Shown: positions 18,773 to 27,593, counted from the stretch's first letter. The stretch is DNA of 64,000 nt from Labrenzia sp. VG12 (GCF_002237595.1 NZ_CP022529.1:4154001-4218000), one strand, 5' to 3'. The notes: a model not told the origin generated them from the sequence alone. A program made the numbers and translations.

Positions 18773-20188
18773 TCAGCTCGAAATGTAGATTTGCTGGATC
18801 TTCTTGGCGATGTTGCTGAAGGCGTTGATCAGCTCCGAGGCGCTCGTTGCCTGATAATAATTGCCGTCACTCGCGCAGGACTGCATGTTCCGGGAGCCGG
18901 TTGAGCTGTTGTTGGAGCCGAAATAGACCCCGAAGATCTCGATGCCGGCATCTTTCATCGCTTCGCACAGCGATCTCTGGTCGGTCGAAGAGCTGTTGGT
19001 GAAGCTCTCGCTTTCCCACGATCCATCCCACCTGTTGACCTCAACATCTTCATAGCGCCGGCAACGTCCCCAGCGCCAACGCACACATTGCCTTTCCGTC
19101 TCGATAAACTCGTATTTCTGGTTATTGTTGCCGTCCGTCATGATGATGGCGAACTTGAGTACATCGTTGTTGTCGTAGGGCTCGGGTTCGCTGTCGGTGG
19201 GCCAGACGTTGGAATAGTTTGGAGACAGGCTGTTCCAGCCCCAGACCACCCCGGTCTGACCGGCCGTCGCGCCATTGGCCTCAAGGTCCGCAATTGCGTC
19301 GACCAGTGCATCCCGGTCGGCTGTGAGCGGGATCATTTCCGAATCCGATGAGCAACTCCAACTGCCGCCTCCATAAAAGGTACCTGCGGGAGGCGGTTCG
19401 GTTTCATCGTAATAGTCGAAGCGGGTATCGGTGTATTCGACCTCGTAGGTATCGCTGCCGTCGTCGTAATCCTGGCGCTCCGTGACACAAACGCTGCCAT
19501 CCGAGTAACCATAATCGTCACCCTTGACCTTGTCCGCATAGGATCCAAGATTGACGCCCTGGCTGTAGGGAACGAGCGAAATCCGGACCTTGCTGTCGTC
19601 CTCGTCCGTTCCATCCGGGATCAGGATGTCAACCAGACCGTCCGCCGCATCCCGCAAGGTGCCCATGTCACTGCGCATGGACCCGGTCACATCGAGCACA
19701 AGCGCAAGTTCCACGTCGAACCGGGAATAGGTGACGCTGCCGCAGGTGCCAAAGCCAAGCATATCTGGCCCCAACGCATCCTTGCCGTAACCACCGAAGT
19801 CAATGAAGTAGGTGCCCAGCATCGCTGAGGAGCAGACTTCGATGATCCCGTTGTCGCTATCAACCTCGAACTCGAGATTGACGATCACGTCATCCAGAAA
19901 GTCGGCACGTGAAAGATTGGCTCTGAAGGAATTCTCAAGCGCCTGCGTTATTTCAGCGTCAGACATGACAGTGGTGGACAGTTCTGCCGCAACTGACAGC
20001 GCGGCAGCGTCGATGGCATAGGACAATTTCTCTCGCGCATTGACCGTGCGCGACACATCGAACGCCGCGCCGGCAATGACGACCATCATGATCACCATGA
20101 CACCGAATATCGGCAGGATGGAGCCTTGTTTGTCACGGCAGAGCCGTTTTAGAACAGCCGGGAAAGAATGACACTGGGATTTACGCAT
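18773..20188 (-). CDS. TadG-like protein with von Willebrand factor A domain (copy 1)
   Basis: A 471-residue envelope protein. It has a short basic N-terminus, then the TadE/TadG-type segment GSILPIFGVMVIMMVVIAGAA (about 22-42) acting as a membrane anchor, and FDVSRTVNAREKLSYAIDAAALS. The vWA domain begins with LVLDVTGSM (MIDAS DxTGS at 166-170). Cysteines and repeated Tyr/Asp-rich stretches are in the middle; the conserved end is ANIAKKIQQIYISS-like. Such proteins are found with Flp/Tad pili, but no tad genes are nearby. The paralogue at 20398 has the same length and is about two-thirds identical by eye. Confidence 0.88.
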   Translation of the reverse strand: MRKSQCHSFPAVLKRLCRDKQGSILPIFGVMVIMMVVIAGAAFDVSRTVNAREKLSYAIDAAALSVAAELSTTVMSDAEITQALENSFRANLSRADFLDDVIVNLEFEVDSDNGIIEVCSSAMLGTYFIDFGGYGKDALGPDMLGFGTCGSVTYSRFDVELALVLDVTGSMRSDMGTLRDAADGLVDILIPDGTDEDDSKVRISLVPYSQGVNLGSYADKVKGDDYGYSDGSVCVTERQDYDDGSDTYEVEYTDTRFDYYDETEPPPAGTFYGGGSWSCSSDSEMIPLTADRDALVDAIADLEANGATAGQTGVVWGWNSLSPNYSNVWPTDSEPEPYDNNDVLKFAIIMTDGNNNQKYEFIETERQCVRWRWGRCRRYEDVEVNRWDGSWESESFTNSSSTDQRSLCEAMKDAGIEIFGVYFGSNNSSTGSRNMQSCASDGNYYQATSASELINAFSNIAKKIQQIYISS

Positions 20189-20214
20189 ACGAACCTCGTC
20201 TGGAGAGAACGTAT

Positions 20215-20244
20215 TTACTGCATAAAAGTACCTAATTGCTTAAG
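20215..20244 (-). promoter_or_regulatory. conserved upstream element, copy 1
   Basis: A 30-base element matching the one at 21839-21868 (both contain GTACCTAATT on the plus strand, that is AATTAGGTAC in the direction of the gene). It ends 27 bases before the ATG at 20188; the other copy ends 26 bases before its ATG. The DNA between element and ATG has diverged, so the conservation looks selected. Probably a promoter or operator shared by the two vWA genes. Confidence 0.5.
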
Positions 20245-20343
20245 GTTGTATCTTTAATTCTCTTCAGCCTTTCCGTCAGAGCGTACTGATCGGATCGGAA
20301 CGGACATGCCCCCTCAGGCGCGTTCCGCAGCACAAGACACCAG

Positions 20344-20374
20344 GAGCGACCCGGCCCAGCGGACCCGGTCGCTC
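20344..20374. terminator. hairpin downstream of vWA copy 2
   Basis: Inverted repeat GAGCGACC / GGTCGCTC lying 24 bases after the stop of the gene at 20398. There is no T-run on either side, so it may be a weak or Rho-assisted terminator or an mRNA-stabilising hairpin. Confidence 0.35.
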
Positions 20375-20397
20375 TCGCCGGCCCGTTGTCCTGACTT

Positions 20398-21813
20398 TTA
20401 TTGGGAGACGTAGATCTGCTGAATCTTCTTCGCAATATTGGCGAATGCGGCGATCAGTTCATCGGCGCTGGTTGCCTGGTAGTAATTTCCATCACTGGAA
20501 CAGGACTGCATGTTGCGCGACCCGGACGAGCTTTCGTCGTCGCCGAAATAGACACCGAAGATATCGATGCCGGCATCCTTCATGGCTTCGCAGAGTGCGC
20601 GTTGATCGGTTGACGGCGTGTTGGAGAAACTCGCGCTTTGACTTTTCTCGTCCCAGTCCTGCACCGAAACCGTTTCACAGCGCCAGCGCCATCTTCCGCT
20701 GATGTACCGCCAGCCACACTGTTCTTCCTCTTCCACGAACTCGTAGTAACGGTTGTTGTCGCCGTCCGTCATGATGATGGCAAACTTGAGCACATCATCA
20801 TTCGTGTAGGGTTCGGGTTCACTGTCGGCCGGCCAAAGGTTGGCATAGTTCGGCGAAAGGCTGTTCCAGCCCCAGACAACTCCTGTCTGGCCCGCCGTTC
20901 CGCCATTGTCGTCCAGCACGGCAATCGCATCGATAAGCGTATCCCTGTCGGCTGTCAGCGGAATCATTTCTGAATCGGAGGAACAATTGTTGCTTCCACC
21001 GCCATAGAAAGACTGGCGGGCGGGCGGATCGGTGGCATCGTAATAGTCGTAGGCGTCGTCGGTGTATTTCACCTCGTAGGTGTCGGACCCGTCATCATAG
21101 TCCTGCCGCTCCGTTACGCAGACACTGCCATCTGCAAAGCCATACTCGTCTCCCTTCACCGTATCGGCATAGGATCCGAGATTGACGCCCTGGCTGTAGG
21201 GCACAAGCGAAATTCGCACCTTGCTGTCGTCCTCGGACGTTCCTTCCGGGATCAGGATGTCCACCAGCCCGTCGGACGCATCGCGCAGCGTGTCCATGTC
21301 ATTGCGCATCGAGCCGGTCACATCGACGACAAGAGCCAACTCGACGTCAAACCTTGAATAGGTCACCTGGGCACTCGTTCCAAATGCCAGCATGTCCGGA
21401 CCAAGCGTGGATTTCCCGTAGCCGCCAATATCGATGAAATAGGTGTCCAGCATCGCCGAAGAGGTGACCCGGATGGTGCCATTGTCACTGTCGACCTCGA
21501 AATCGAGATTCTCGATGGCCTCCTCGAGGAACTCGGCCCCCTCAAGGTTCGCCCGGAAGGAGTCAGAAATGGCCTGGGTGATCTCGTCGTCCGACATGAC
21601 ACTTGTCGACAGATCTGCAGCGACAGAAAGAGCTGCGGCATCAATGGCGAAGGAGAGTTTCTCACGCGCATTGACAGTACGCGAAACATCGAAGGCTGCG
21701 CCGGCGATCACCACCATGATGATGACCATCACGCCGAATATGGGCAAAATTGACGCCGATTCATCTACTCTGAATTGGTGCCTGCGTTGCCAAATATACT
21801 TCAGATTGCGCAT
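20398..21813 (-). CDS. TadG-like protein with von Willebrand factor A domain (copy 2)
   Basis: 471 residues, a tandem paralogue of the gene at 18773. The membrane segment is SILPIFGVMVIIMVVIAGAAF at about 21-41 and the vWA MIDAS DVTGS at 164-168. The C-terminus ANIAKKIQQIYVSQ matches copy 1. The extreme N-terminus (MRNLKYIWQRRHQFRVDES) and the segment around 370-400 differ most, which may reflect ligand specificity. Anchored in the inner membrane with most of the protein outside. The upstream element at 21839-21868 is shared with copy 1. Confidence 0.88.
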   Translation of the reverse strand: MRNLKYIWQRRHQFRVDESASILPIFGVMVIIMVVIAGAAFDVSRTVNAREKLSFAIDAAALSVAADLSTSVMSDDEITQAISDSFRANLEGAEFLEEAIENLDFEVDSDNGTIRVTSSAMLDTYFIDIGGYGKSTLGPDMLAFGTSAQVTYSRFDVELALVVDVTGSMRNDMDTLRDASDGLVDILIPEGTSEDDSKVRISLVPYSQGVNLGSYADTVKGDEYGFADGSVCVTERQDYDDGSDTYEVKYTDDAYDYYDATDPPARQSFYGGGSNNCSSDSEMIPLTADRDTLIDAIAVLDDNGGTAGQTGVVWGWNSLSPNYANLWPADSEPEPYTNDDVLKFAIIMTDGDNNRYYEFVEEEEQCGWRYISGRWRWRCETVSVQDWDEKSQSASFSNTPSTDQRALCEAMKDAGIDIFGVYFGDDESSSGSRNMQSCSSDGNYYQATSADELIAAFANIAKKIQQIYVSQ

Positions 21814-21838
21814 AACTGCCTCAAGGTTTCCCAGACAG

Positions 21839-21868
21839 TTACTACAGAAAGGTACCTAATTTATTAAA
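21839..21868 (-). promoter_or_regulatory. conserved upstream element, copy 2
   Basis: The counterpart of 20215-20244, differing at only a few positions. In gene orientation it contains TTAATAAATTAGGTACC. It ends 26 bases upstream of the ATG at 21813. See copy 1. Confidence 0.5.
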
Positions 21869-22024
21869 TGAACCTTAGGGTATCGGTTAGCAAATTATTA
21901 CCAGATGCGGAGAATTTTACTGTAAATTTTACGCATAGCGAATACGGCAGGACCCGGACGACCTTTCATTTCAGCAAACGGCCGACAGCAGCCTCGAAAA
22001 ACAACGGAAAGTGCTTACCCTGTA

Positions 22025-22582
22025 TCAGGGTTCCAGCTCGGTATCCCAGTAAAGGAAATCCATCCAGCTTTCATGCAGATAGTTGGGCGGGAAACCCCGT
22101 CCATTGTTGTGCAAGTCCTGAATGGTCGGCTGGAAAGGCATATGCATCGGCCACATGTTCAACTGCTCGCAGGACTTGTTGGACTTGCGCAGATTGCAGG
22201 GGGAACAGGCAGTGATGACATTGTCCCAGGTGGTGAGGCCACCCTTGGAGCGGGGAATGAGGTGATCGAAGGTCAGCTCGTCCTTGGAGCCGCAATATTG
22301 ACACTGAAATCGGTCGCGGAGAAATACGTTGAAACGGGTAAAGGCAGGGTAGCGGCTGGGTTTGACAAAGGTCTTGAGCGAAACCACGCTCGGCAATCGA
22401 AACTCGAAGCTCGGACTTCGGACCGCCGCGTCATATTCCGCAACGATGTTCACCCGATCCAGAAACACGGCCTTGATGGTGTCCTGCCAACTCCACAAGG
22501 ACAAAGGGTAGTAGCTCAAGGGCCTGTAATCCGCATTGAGTACCAATGCCGGATGGGCCCCGGGCGAAACCGCTATCGTCAC
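22025..22582 (-). CDS. HNH endonuclease family protein
   Basis: A 185-residue protein of a type conserved across alphaproteobacteria. The HNH motif region is at 94-130: zinc-binding Cys94, Cys97, Cys126 and Cys129, the catalytic FDHLIPRSKGG (His107) and WDNVITAC (Asn121). The N-terminal PALVLNADYRPLSYYPLSLWSWQDTIKAV is the conserved fusion partner of this subgroup. The cellular target is not known; the solitary context argues against a restriction-modification system. Start is the ATG at 22582. Confidence 0.92.
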   Translation of the reverse strand: MTIAVSPGAHPALVLNADYRPLSYYPLSLWSWQDTIKAVFLDRVNIVAEYDAAVRSPSFEFRLPSVVSLKTFVKPSRYPAFTRFNVFLRDRFQCQYCGSKDELTFDHLIPRSKGGLTTWDNVITACSPCNLRKSNKSCEQLNMWPMHMPFQPTIQDLHNNGRGFPPNYLHESWMDFLYWDTELEP

Positions 22583-22821
22583 CTTCCGCTCCTCACGCCT
22601 GTTCAGATCGTCCGGTGTCCGGTCAATCGGACAGCGGAACTGGTCCTTTTTAGACGGGAGTATTGTAGTGCCGAGGTGACAGTCTTGTGAAGCCCGGTAA
22701 ATTCATTTCTGCGCACAGTTGTTGACAGGCGTTTTCTGGCAAAGGAATTTTCCTAAATCCATGAATCATTTGCGCAAAAACAAACTCCCCTGCGGCATTG
22801 TGACAGTTTTACGATTTTCAC

Positions 22822-22846
22822 GAAAAAGGGCGCCCTGAGGCGCCCT
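22822..22846 (-). terminator. intrinsic terminator of leuC
   Basis: Stem AGGGCGCC / GGCGCCCT with a four-base loop at 22827-22846, followed on the minus strand by five T's. 24 bases after the leuC stop. Confidence 0.85.
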
Positions 22847-22870
22847 CTGAACACTAATTCGTCAATCGAA

Positions 22871-24283
22871 TCAATTTGCCGTCCAGTCCCGGATGTCGAC
22901 AAAATGACCGGCAATGGCCGCAGCGGCTGCCATCGCAGGAGAGACCAGGTGGGTGCGGCCCTTGTGGCCCTGGCGTCCTTCGAAGTTGCGGTTCGAAGTC
23001 GACGCGCAGCGCTCACCCGGAGCCAGCTTGTCGGCATTCATGGCAAGACACATGGAGCAACCCGGCTCGCGCCATTCAAAACCGGCTTCCTTGAAGATCA
23101 GGTCCAGGCCTTCTTCCTCGGCCTGCTCCTTCACCAGACCGGAGCCCGGCACCACCATGGCGCTCACATGAGAGGCCACCTTGTGATTGCCGATCACCGC
23201 TGCCGCGGCGCGCAGGTCCTCGATGCGGCCGTTGGTGCAGGACCCGATGAAGGCCCGGTCGATCTTGATGTCGGTGATCTTCGTGCCCGGCTCCAGGCCC
23301 ATGTATTCAAGGGCACGCTTCTTGGAATCACGGCGGTTCTCGTCATCGATCTCGTCCGGGTTCGGCACGACACCCTCAACGGAAACGACATCCTCGGGAG
23401 AGGACCCCCAGGACACGATCGGCGGCAGGTTGGCCGCGTCGAGCTCGATCACCTTGTCGAAATAGGCATCCGCATCGGTGTGCAGCGTCTTCCAGTAGGC
23501 GAGTGCCATGTCCCAGGCTTCGCCTTTTGGTGCCTTCGGGCGGCCCTGGATATAGTCGAACGTGGCCTGGTCCGGCGCGATCAGACCGGCACGGGCGCCT
23601 GCCTCGATCGACATGTTGCAGACCGTCATGCGGCCTTCCATGGAAAGCGAACGGATCGCTTCGCCGGCATATTCGATCACGTAGCCCGTACCGCCGGCGG
23701 TGCCGATCTTGCCGATGATTGCCAGGACGATGTCCTTGGCGGTGACGCCGGCCGGGATCTGGCCTTCGACCTTGACCAGCATGTTCTTGGCTTTTTTCTG
23801 GATCAGGGTCTGGGTCGCCAGAACATGCTCCACTTCGGACGTGCCGATGCCGTGCGCCAGCGAGCCGAAGGCGCCATGGGTCGACGTGTGGCTGTCGCCG
23901 CAGACGATGGTCATGCCGGGCAGGGTAAAGCCCTGCTCCGGACCGACGATATGAACAACGCCCTGGCGCATGTCGAGTTCGGAATAGTATTCGATGCCGA
24001 ACTCGGCGGCGTTCTTGGCCAGCGTTTCGACCTGCAGCGCGGATTCCGGATCGTCGATGCCGTGACGGCGATCGGTGGTCGGAACGTTGTGGTCGACAAC
24101 AGCCAGGGTCTTCTGCGGCTGGCGCACCTTGCGGCCATGCATGCGCAGACCTTCAAACGCCTGCGGGCTGGTAACCTCGTGCACCAGGTGCCGGTCGATA
24201 TAGAGCAGGCCGGTGCCGTCCGGCTGCATTTCGACCGCGTGGTCGTCCCAGATCTTGTCGTAAAGCGTGCGCGCCTTGGCCAT
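22871..24283 (-). CDS. leuC: 3-isopropylmalate dehydratase large subunit
   Basis: A 470-residue aconitase-family enzyme, isomerising 2- to 3-isopropylmalate in leucine synthesis together with LeuD. Iron-sulfur ligands are the cysteine in GSCTNGR and the CSMC pair (GCSMCLAMN). Conserved VCGDSHTSTHGAFG and HVLATQTL are present. The start MAKARTLYDKIWDDH at 24283 has GAGGAGAG just upstream; a longer frame to 24376 is unlikely. leuD is not in the window and leuB is not adjacent. No leucine leader peptide or T-box was seen. Confidence 0.97.
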   Translation of the reverse strand: MAKARTLYDKIWDDHAVEMQPDGTGLLYIDRHLVHEVTSPQAFEGLRMHGRKVRQPQKTLAVVDHNVPTTDRRHGIDDPESALQVETLAKNAAEFGIEYYSELDMRQGVVHIVGPEQGFTLPGMTIVCGDSHTSTHGAFGSLAHGIGTSEVEHVLATQTLIQKKAKNMLVKVEGQIPAGVTAKDIVLAIIGKIGTAGGTGYVIEYAGEAIRSLSMEGRMTVCNMSIEAGARAGLIAPDQATFDYIQGRPKAPKGEAWDMALAYWKTLHTDADAYFDKVIELDAANLPPIVSWGSSPEDVVSVEGVVPNPDEIDDENRRDSKKRALEYMGLEPGTKITDIKIDRAFIGSCTNGRIEDLRAAAAVIGNHKVASHVSAMVVPGSGLVKEQAEEEGLDLIFKEAGFEWREPGCSMCLAMNADKLAPGERCASTSNRNFEGRQGHKGRTHLVSPAMAAAAAIAGHFVDIRDWTAN

Positions 24284-24540
24284 GGGTCTCTCCTCGTTCG
24301 AACCGGTTCCCGCCGCGCTGAAAGCGTCCTGCGCCGGCGTCCGGATTGTTCTTTTGAAGCGCATGCGCGCCATCAAAAAGTGCCTGATAATCGTGAGGCT
24401 AGTGAATGACGCAGCAAGGCCTCAAGGTCAAGCATTGCCGAGTTGAGCTGAATTCAACTGCGATTGACCGGTGGAGGAGAAAGTGGCTGGAAACCGGCCT
24501 TATGACGTGAGCAAACTGTCCGCCAGCACGGTCCTAGAGC

Positions 24541-24693
24541 ACTTCCCGGGCAAGCGAAGCGCGACCCGGGACCCCGTCATTTCCAGGGAACTGAGCATCT
24601 TGCTGCATTTCTTCGGCAAATCGGCAACCGCATCCGCAACTGGCACAGCGAGTAGGCCCCGGCTCGGCGCTGCGCTTCTCCGGGGTGACCCCG
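24541..24693. repeat. degenerate intergenic repeat, family A-like
   Basis: GC-rich arms with GGGCAAGCGAAGCGCGACCC on the left and GGCTCGGCGCTGCGCTTCTC then GGGGTGACC on the right. The right arm resembles the CTCCGCTGCGCTGC...GGGATGAC arm of the clearer copy at 30199-30299. Divergent, so only a tentative member. Confidence 0.35.
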
Positions 24694-24761
24694 GTTGCAC
24701 TTCCTTTTCATGAATAAAGTCTTCGTCAATTCAAGAGTTTGGCAAAAAGGTACCCAAAACT

Positions 24762-24790
24762 AAAAAGGCGGCCCGAAGACCGCCTTTTCG
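24762..24790 (-). terminator. intrinsic terminator of rplS
   Basis: Stem built from AAAAGGCGG and CCGCCTTTT around a CCCGAAGA loop, 25 bases after the rplS stop, followed by T's on the minus strand. Confidence 0.85.
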
Positions 24791-24814
24791 AAAACTCGCT
24801 TGAACCGGAACGGC

Positions 24815-25285
24815 TTATTCAGCTGCGGTCTCGGCTGCTTCCGCTTCTGCCTTCTTGGCTTCGGCCTTGGCGGCCTTGGCAGCGGCAGCTTCCGCACGCT
24901 GCTCTTCGTTGAGGCGCTTGGAGCGGACGTTGGTGTTCTCGGTGATACGGGCGGACTTACCGCGACGGTCGCGCAGGTAGTAGAGCTTCGCACGACGGAC
25001 CTTACCGCGGCGGACAACCTCTACGCCTTCCAGCATCGGGGAGTAGATCGGGAAGACACGCTCAACGCCTTCGCCGTAAGAAATCTTGCGCACCGTGAAG
25101 CTCTCGTTGATGCCGCCGCCGGAACGGGCGATGCAGACACCTTCGTAAGCCTGGGTACGGGTGCGGTTGCCTTCAGTGACCTTCACGTTGACGCGAACGG
25201 TGTCACCCGGAGAAAATTCCGGCAGCTTGCGCTGCTCTTCGATTTTCGCCATTTCCTCAGCATTGAGCTGCTCGATGATGTTCAT
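24815..25285 (-). CDS. rplS: 50S ribosomal protein L19
   Basis: A 156-residue L19 at the 30S-50S interface. Conserved segments: FSPGDTVRVNVKV, RTQAYEGVCIARSG, SFTVRKISYGEGVERVFPIYSP and RRAKLYYLRDRRGKSARI. The usual length is about 115-130; here residues from about 122 form an Ala/Glu/Lys-rich tail, as in other alphaproteobacteria. It is the last gene of the ffh-rpsP-rimM-trmD-rplS series but is separated from trmD by 393 bases with a repeat, so it may have its own promoter. Confidence 0.97.
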   Translation of the reverse strand: MNIIEQLNAEEMAKIEEQRKLPEFSPGDTVRVNVKVTEGNRTRTQAYEGVCIARSGGGINESFTVRKISYGEGVERVFPIYSPMLEGVEVVRRGKVRRAKLYYLRDRRGKSARITENTNVRSKRLNEEQRAEAAAAKAAKAEAKKAEAEAAETAAE

Positions 25286-25678
25286 GGCATATTTCCCTTT
25301 TCAATTACAAAGCGGTCAGAGCGTTGTCCGGTTTTAAGGCCGGAAACGGGTTCACCGACTTTGGGCCATGCTTGCAGTATCCACCGGATTTCCTTGACAC
25401 TTTCCTGACGTTGGACCGTGTACCCGGAAGCCGTTCTTCCAACAGAAAGACACAGCTTCACCCAGCTTCGGCGCGCGTATACAGGATTTTCAGCGGAATG
25501 TCATGCGGATTCTGCGAGAAGGCTGCGCATACCATTGATTTCTTTGTCATCCCGGTTTGGCAACGCCAAGACCGGGATCCAGTAAACCCATGCGGCAATT
25601 TCCTCCGGCACCGGGACTACTGGATCCCGGATCTACGCTGCGCTTCGTCCGGGATGACAAATCTGTGTGTGTCGGTAG
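25286..25678. other. 393-base gap between rplS and trmD
   Basis: The trmD-proximal half is an intergenic palindromic repeat (25543-25661). The rplS-proximal half probably holds the rplS leader, with the inverted repeat TCCGGTTTTAAGGCCGGA at 25327-25344 just upstream of rplS. No gene seen. Confidence 0.45.
25543..25661. repeat. intergenic palindromic repeat, family A
   Basis: Outer inverted repeat TTTGTCATCCCGG ... CCGGGATGACAAA. The inner right arm contains TACGCTGCGCTTCG. Same family as 30199-30299, 57954-58059 and 62235-62272. Non-coding. Confidence 0.75.
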
Positions 25679-26389
25679 TCAATCCACATCATCCTCGTCG
25701 GCCATATAGGCCCGCCAGAGATCCGGGCGGCGCTCGCGGGTCAGCTTTTCGGCCTCCGACATGCGCCATTCGTGGATCTTTTTGTGATTGCCGGAGGTCA
25801 GCACCTCGGGGATGGTCATTCCCTCAAACTCGGCGGGCCGCGTAAAATGGGGGTGCTCCAGGAGCCCGGTCTCGAAGCTTTCGGTATCCGCGCTTTCCAT
25901 GTTGCCCATGACGCCCGGGATCAGCCGGATGACGGCATCCAGCATGGTGATCGCGCCGATCTCGCCGCCGGAGAGGATGTAATCGCCAATGGAAACTTCT
26001 TCCAGCTTCCGCGCGTCGATCACGCGCTGGTCGATGCCTTCAAAGCGGCCGCAGACGATCACGGCGCCCGGGCCGTCCGCCAGCGCGTGCGCCCGTTTCT
26101 GCGTGAAGGGTTTGCCGCGCGGGCTCATCAGGAGCCTGGGGCGCGGGTCGTCGTCAGGTGCAGCGGCATCGATCGCCTTTGCCAGGATATCGGCACGCAG
26201 CACCATGCCGGCGCCGCCGCCGGCAGGCGTGTCGTCGACCGAGCGGTGCTTGTCGGTCGCGTGATCGCGGATCTGGCTGGTCTCCAGCTGCCACAGGCCC
26301 TTGTCCAGCGCCCTGCCGGACAGGCTGTGACCGAGCGGCCCCGGAAACATGTCCGGGTAAAGCGTCAATATGGTCGCCTTGAAAGCCAT
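25679..26389 (-). CDS. trmD: tRNA (guanine-N1-)-methyltransferase
   Basis: A 236-residue SPOUT methyltransferase making m1G37 in tRNAs that read CNN codons. The knot region contains MSPRGKPFTQ, CGRFEGIDQRV and YILSGGE, with DDTPAGGGAGMV at about 52-63. A short acidic C-terminus (ADEDDVD) ends the protein. In most bacteria trmD follows rimM directly; here a VanZ-like gene lies between on the other strand, so trmD probably depends on read-through or a promoter near 26390-26470. Confidence 0.97.
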   Translation of the reverse strand: MAFKATILTLYPDMFPGPLGHSLSGRALDKGLWQLETSQIRDHATDKHRSVDDTPAGGGAGMVLRADILAKAIDAAAPDDDPRPRLLMSPRGKPFTQKRAHALADGPGAVIVCGRFEGIDQRVIDARKLEEVSIGDYILSGGEIGAITMLDAVIRLIPGVMGNMESADTESFETGLLEHPHFTRPAEFEGMTIPEVLTSGNHKKIHEWRMSEAEKLTRERRPDLWRAYMADEDDVD

Positions 26390-26444
26390 GACCCTGCTGA
26401 AAACTCCCTAAGAGACTGATTTTTGTCCCGAAACGGCCGCTTGG

Positions 26445-26459
26445 TTAAAGCTTCGTTTA
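26445..26459. promoter_or_regulatory. CtrA-like motif between trmD and the VanZ-like gene
   Basis: TTAA-N7-TTTA, one base from the CtrA pattern TTAA-N7-TTAA, followed by CCC. It lies 56 bases upstream of the trmD start and 110 upstream of the VanZ-like start. By-eye match only. Confidence 0.3.
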
Positions 26460-26568
26460 CCCAGTTCGACGAATTCCGGCGAATTTCGCAAGATACGCTT
26501 CAAAGGGAAAGCTCTGATTAAGGCCCCACACGTAGTGTGGCAAGAGCGTCTCAACCGGATCTTTCCCC

Positions 26569-27093
26569 GTGCCCCGATTTCCAGTCTTTCGTTTGAAACT
26601 TCCCGGCTTCATCCAGACCTATGTCGACCGGCATTATCTCGACATTTCACTGAGCCGCGTGCTGCCGCTCGTGATCCTGATGACCTTCGGAATACTTGTC
26701 GGGCTGGTCTTCAACACCGGCGTCGGCCACCCCTATGACAAGGTCATTCATATCGGTTTCTTCGCGCTGCTGACGCTGTCGATCCACGCGCTTTTCTGCT
26801 GCCGTCTGCGCATCTCCGCGGTCGTAGCCTTCGGAATGGGGCTCGGCGGCGAGGTGATGCAGGGCTTTCTGCCACATCACGAAATGTCCTTGCCGGACGC
26901 GGTTGCCAACGGCATCGGCGTCGCGCTCATCGTTGCCCTGATCGCCCTGATCCGCTCCGAGGCACGTCAGGCGGTGCAGGATGTTGAGGAAACAGAAGAT
27001 CTCAATCTGGGCCGGATGGGGCTGGAACCGGTGCGCACCCGTTATCTGTCGGGCGAGGTTTCCGAAGGCTCCGGGTCTCCATCGGAGAAGTAA
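26569..27093 (+). CDS. VanZ-like membrane protein
   Basis: A 174-residue protein starting at GTG (26569). Four hydrophobic helices span about 28-140. GHPYDKVIHIGFFALLTLSIH and FGMGLGGEVMQGFLP are VanZ-like (PF04892) segments with the conserved KxxHxxxF and ExxQ. The C-terminal 50 residues are hydrophilic. Function of chromosomal VanZ-like proteins is mostly unknown. The last 52 bases overlap the 3' end of rimM tail to tail. A small palindrome CCACACGTAGTGTGG (26525-26539) is in its leader. Confidence 0.85.
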   Translation: MPRFPVFRLKLPGFIQTYVDRHYLDISLSRVLPLVILMTFGILVGLVFNTGVGHPYDKVIHIGFFALLTLSIHALFCCRLRISAVVAFGMGLGGEVMQGFLPHHEMSLPDAVANGIGVALIVALIALIRSEARQAVQDVEETEDLNLGRMGLEPVRTRYLSGEVSEGSGSPSEK

Positions 27094-27593
27094 TCCTCCG
27101 GCAGGTCGACGCGAACGAGGCCTTCATCGAGACTGATCTCCGGCACAAAATCCTTCGTGAACGGAATGTAGAACGTGCGGCCGCGTTTCGGCCGAATTTC
27201 CAGAAGGTCGCCGGCACCAAAATCCTGCACGGCCACGATCTTGCCGAGCGTCTCATCGCTCTGGTCAATCACGCTGAGGCCGGTCAGGTCGGAATAGTAG
27301 AATTCGTCTTCTTCAGGCTCGGGCAGCTGGTCACGGCTGACATAGAGTTCAACACCGTTCAACTCTTCGGCCTGGTTGCGGTCGGTGACACCCTTGAACC
27401 TGGTCACGACAACCGTCTTTTGCACCCGCGCCTTTTCCACTTCAAACGAGCGTTTGCCGTCCTTCGTGGTCAGGATGCCATAATCAGCAAAGGAGAGCGG
27501 ATCGTCGCCAAATGGCTTGACCCGCACTTCCCCGCGAATGCCGTGGGCCGCACCGATCTTGGCCAGGAGCACCTTCTGATCGTCTGTCGACAT
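27042..27593 (-). CDS. rimM: 16S rRNA maturation factor RimM
   Basis: A 183-residue protein that binds S19 and assists assembly of the 30S head. The N-terminal domain has KIGAAHGIRGEVRVKPFGDDP, and the C-terminal PRC-barrel domain has LEIRPKRGRTFYIPFTKDFVPEISLD. It follows rpsP by 47 bases. The last 17 codons overlap the VanZ-like gene on the other strand. Confidence 0.96.
   Translation of the reverse strand: MSTDDQKVLLAKIGAAHGIRGEVRVKPFGDDPLSFADYGILTTKDGKRSFEVEKARVQKTVVVTRFKGVTDRNQAEELNGVELYVSRDQLPEPEEDEFYYSDLTGLSVIDQSDETLGKIVAVQDFGAGDLLEIRPKRGRTFYIPFTKDFVPEISLDEGLVRVDLPEDYFSDGDPEPSETSPDR

Larger units (their letters stand above)
24284..24814. other. 531-base gap between leuC and rplS
   Basis: Contains the rplS terminator (24762-24790), a degenerate intergenic repeat (24541-24693) and, next to leuC, the promoter region of leuC. 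Short open frames here have no ribosome-binding site or recognisable product. I see no gene. Confidence 0.5.

Noticed and set aside
19895..19920. GGCACGTGAAAGA near 19902 as a parS site
   Set aside because: Left arm does not match; within the vWA coding sequence.
22904..24409. 501-codon open frame opposite leuC
   Set aside because: Shadow of leuC; no ribosome-binding site or motif.
24471..24713. Short open frame between leuC and rplS
   Set aside because: Overlaps a degenerate repeat, lacks a ribosome-binding site and has no family features.
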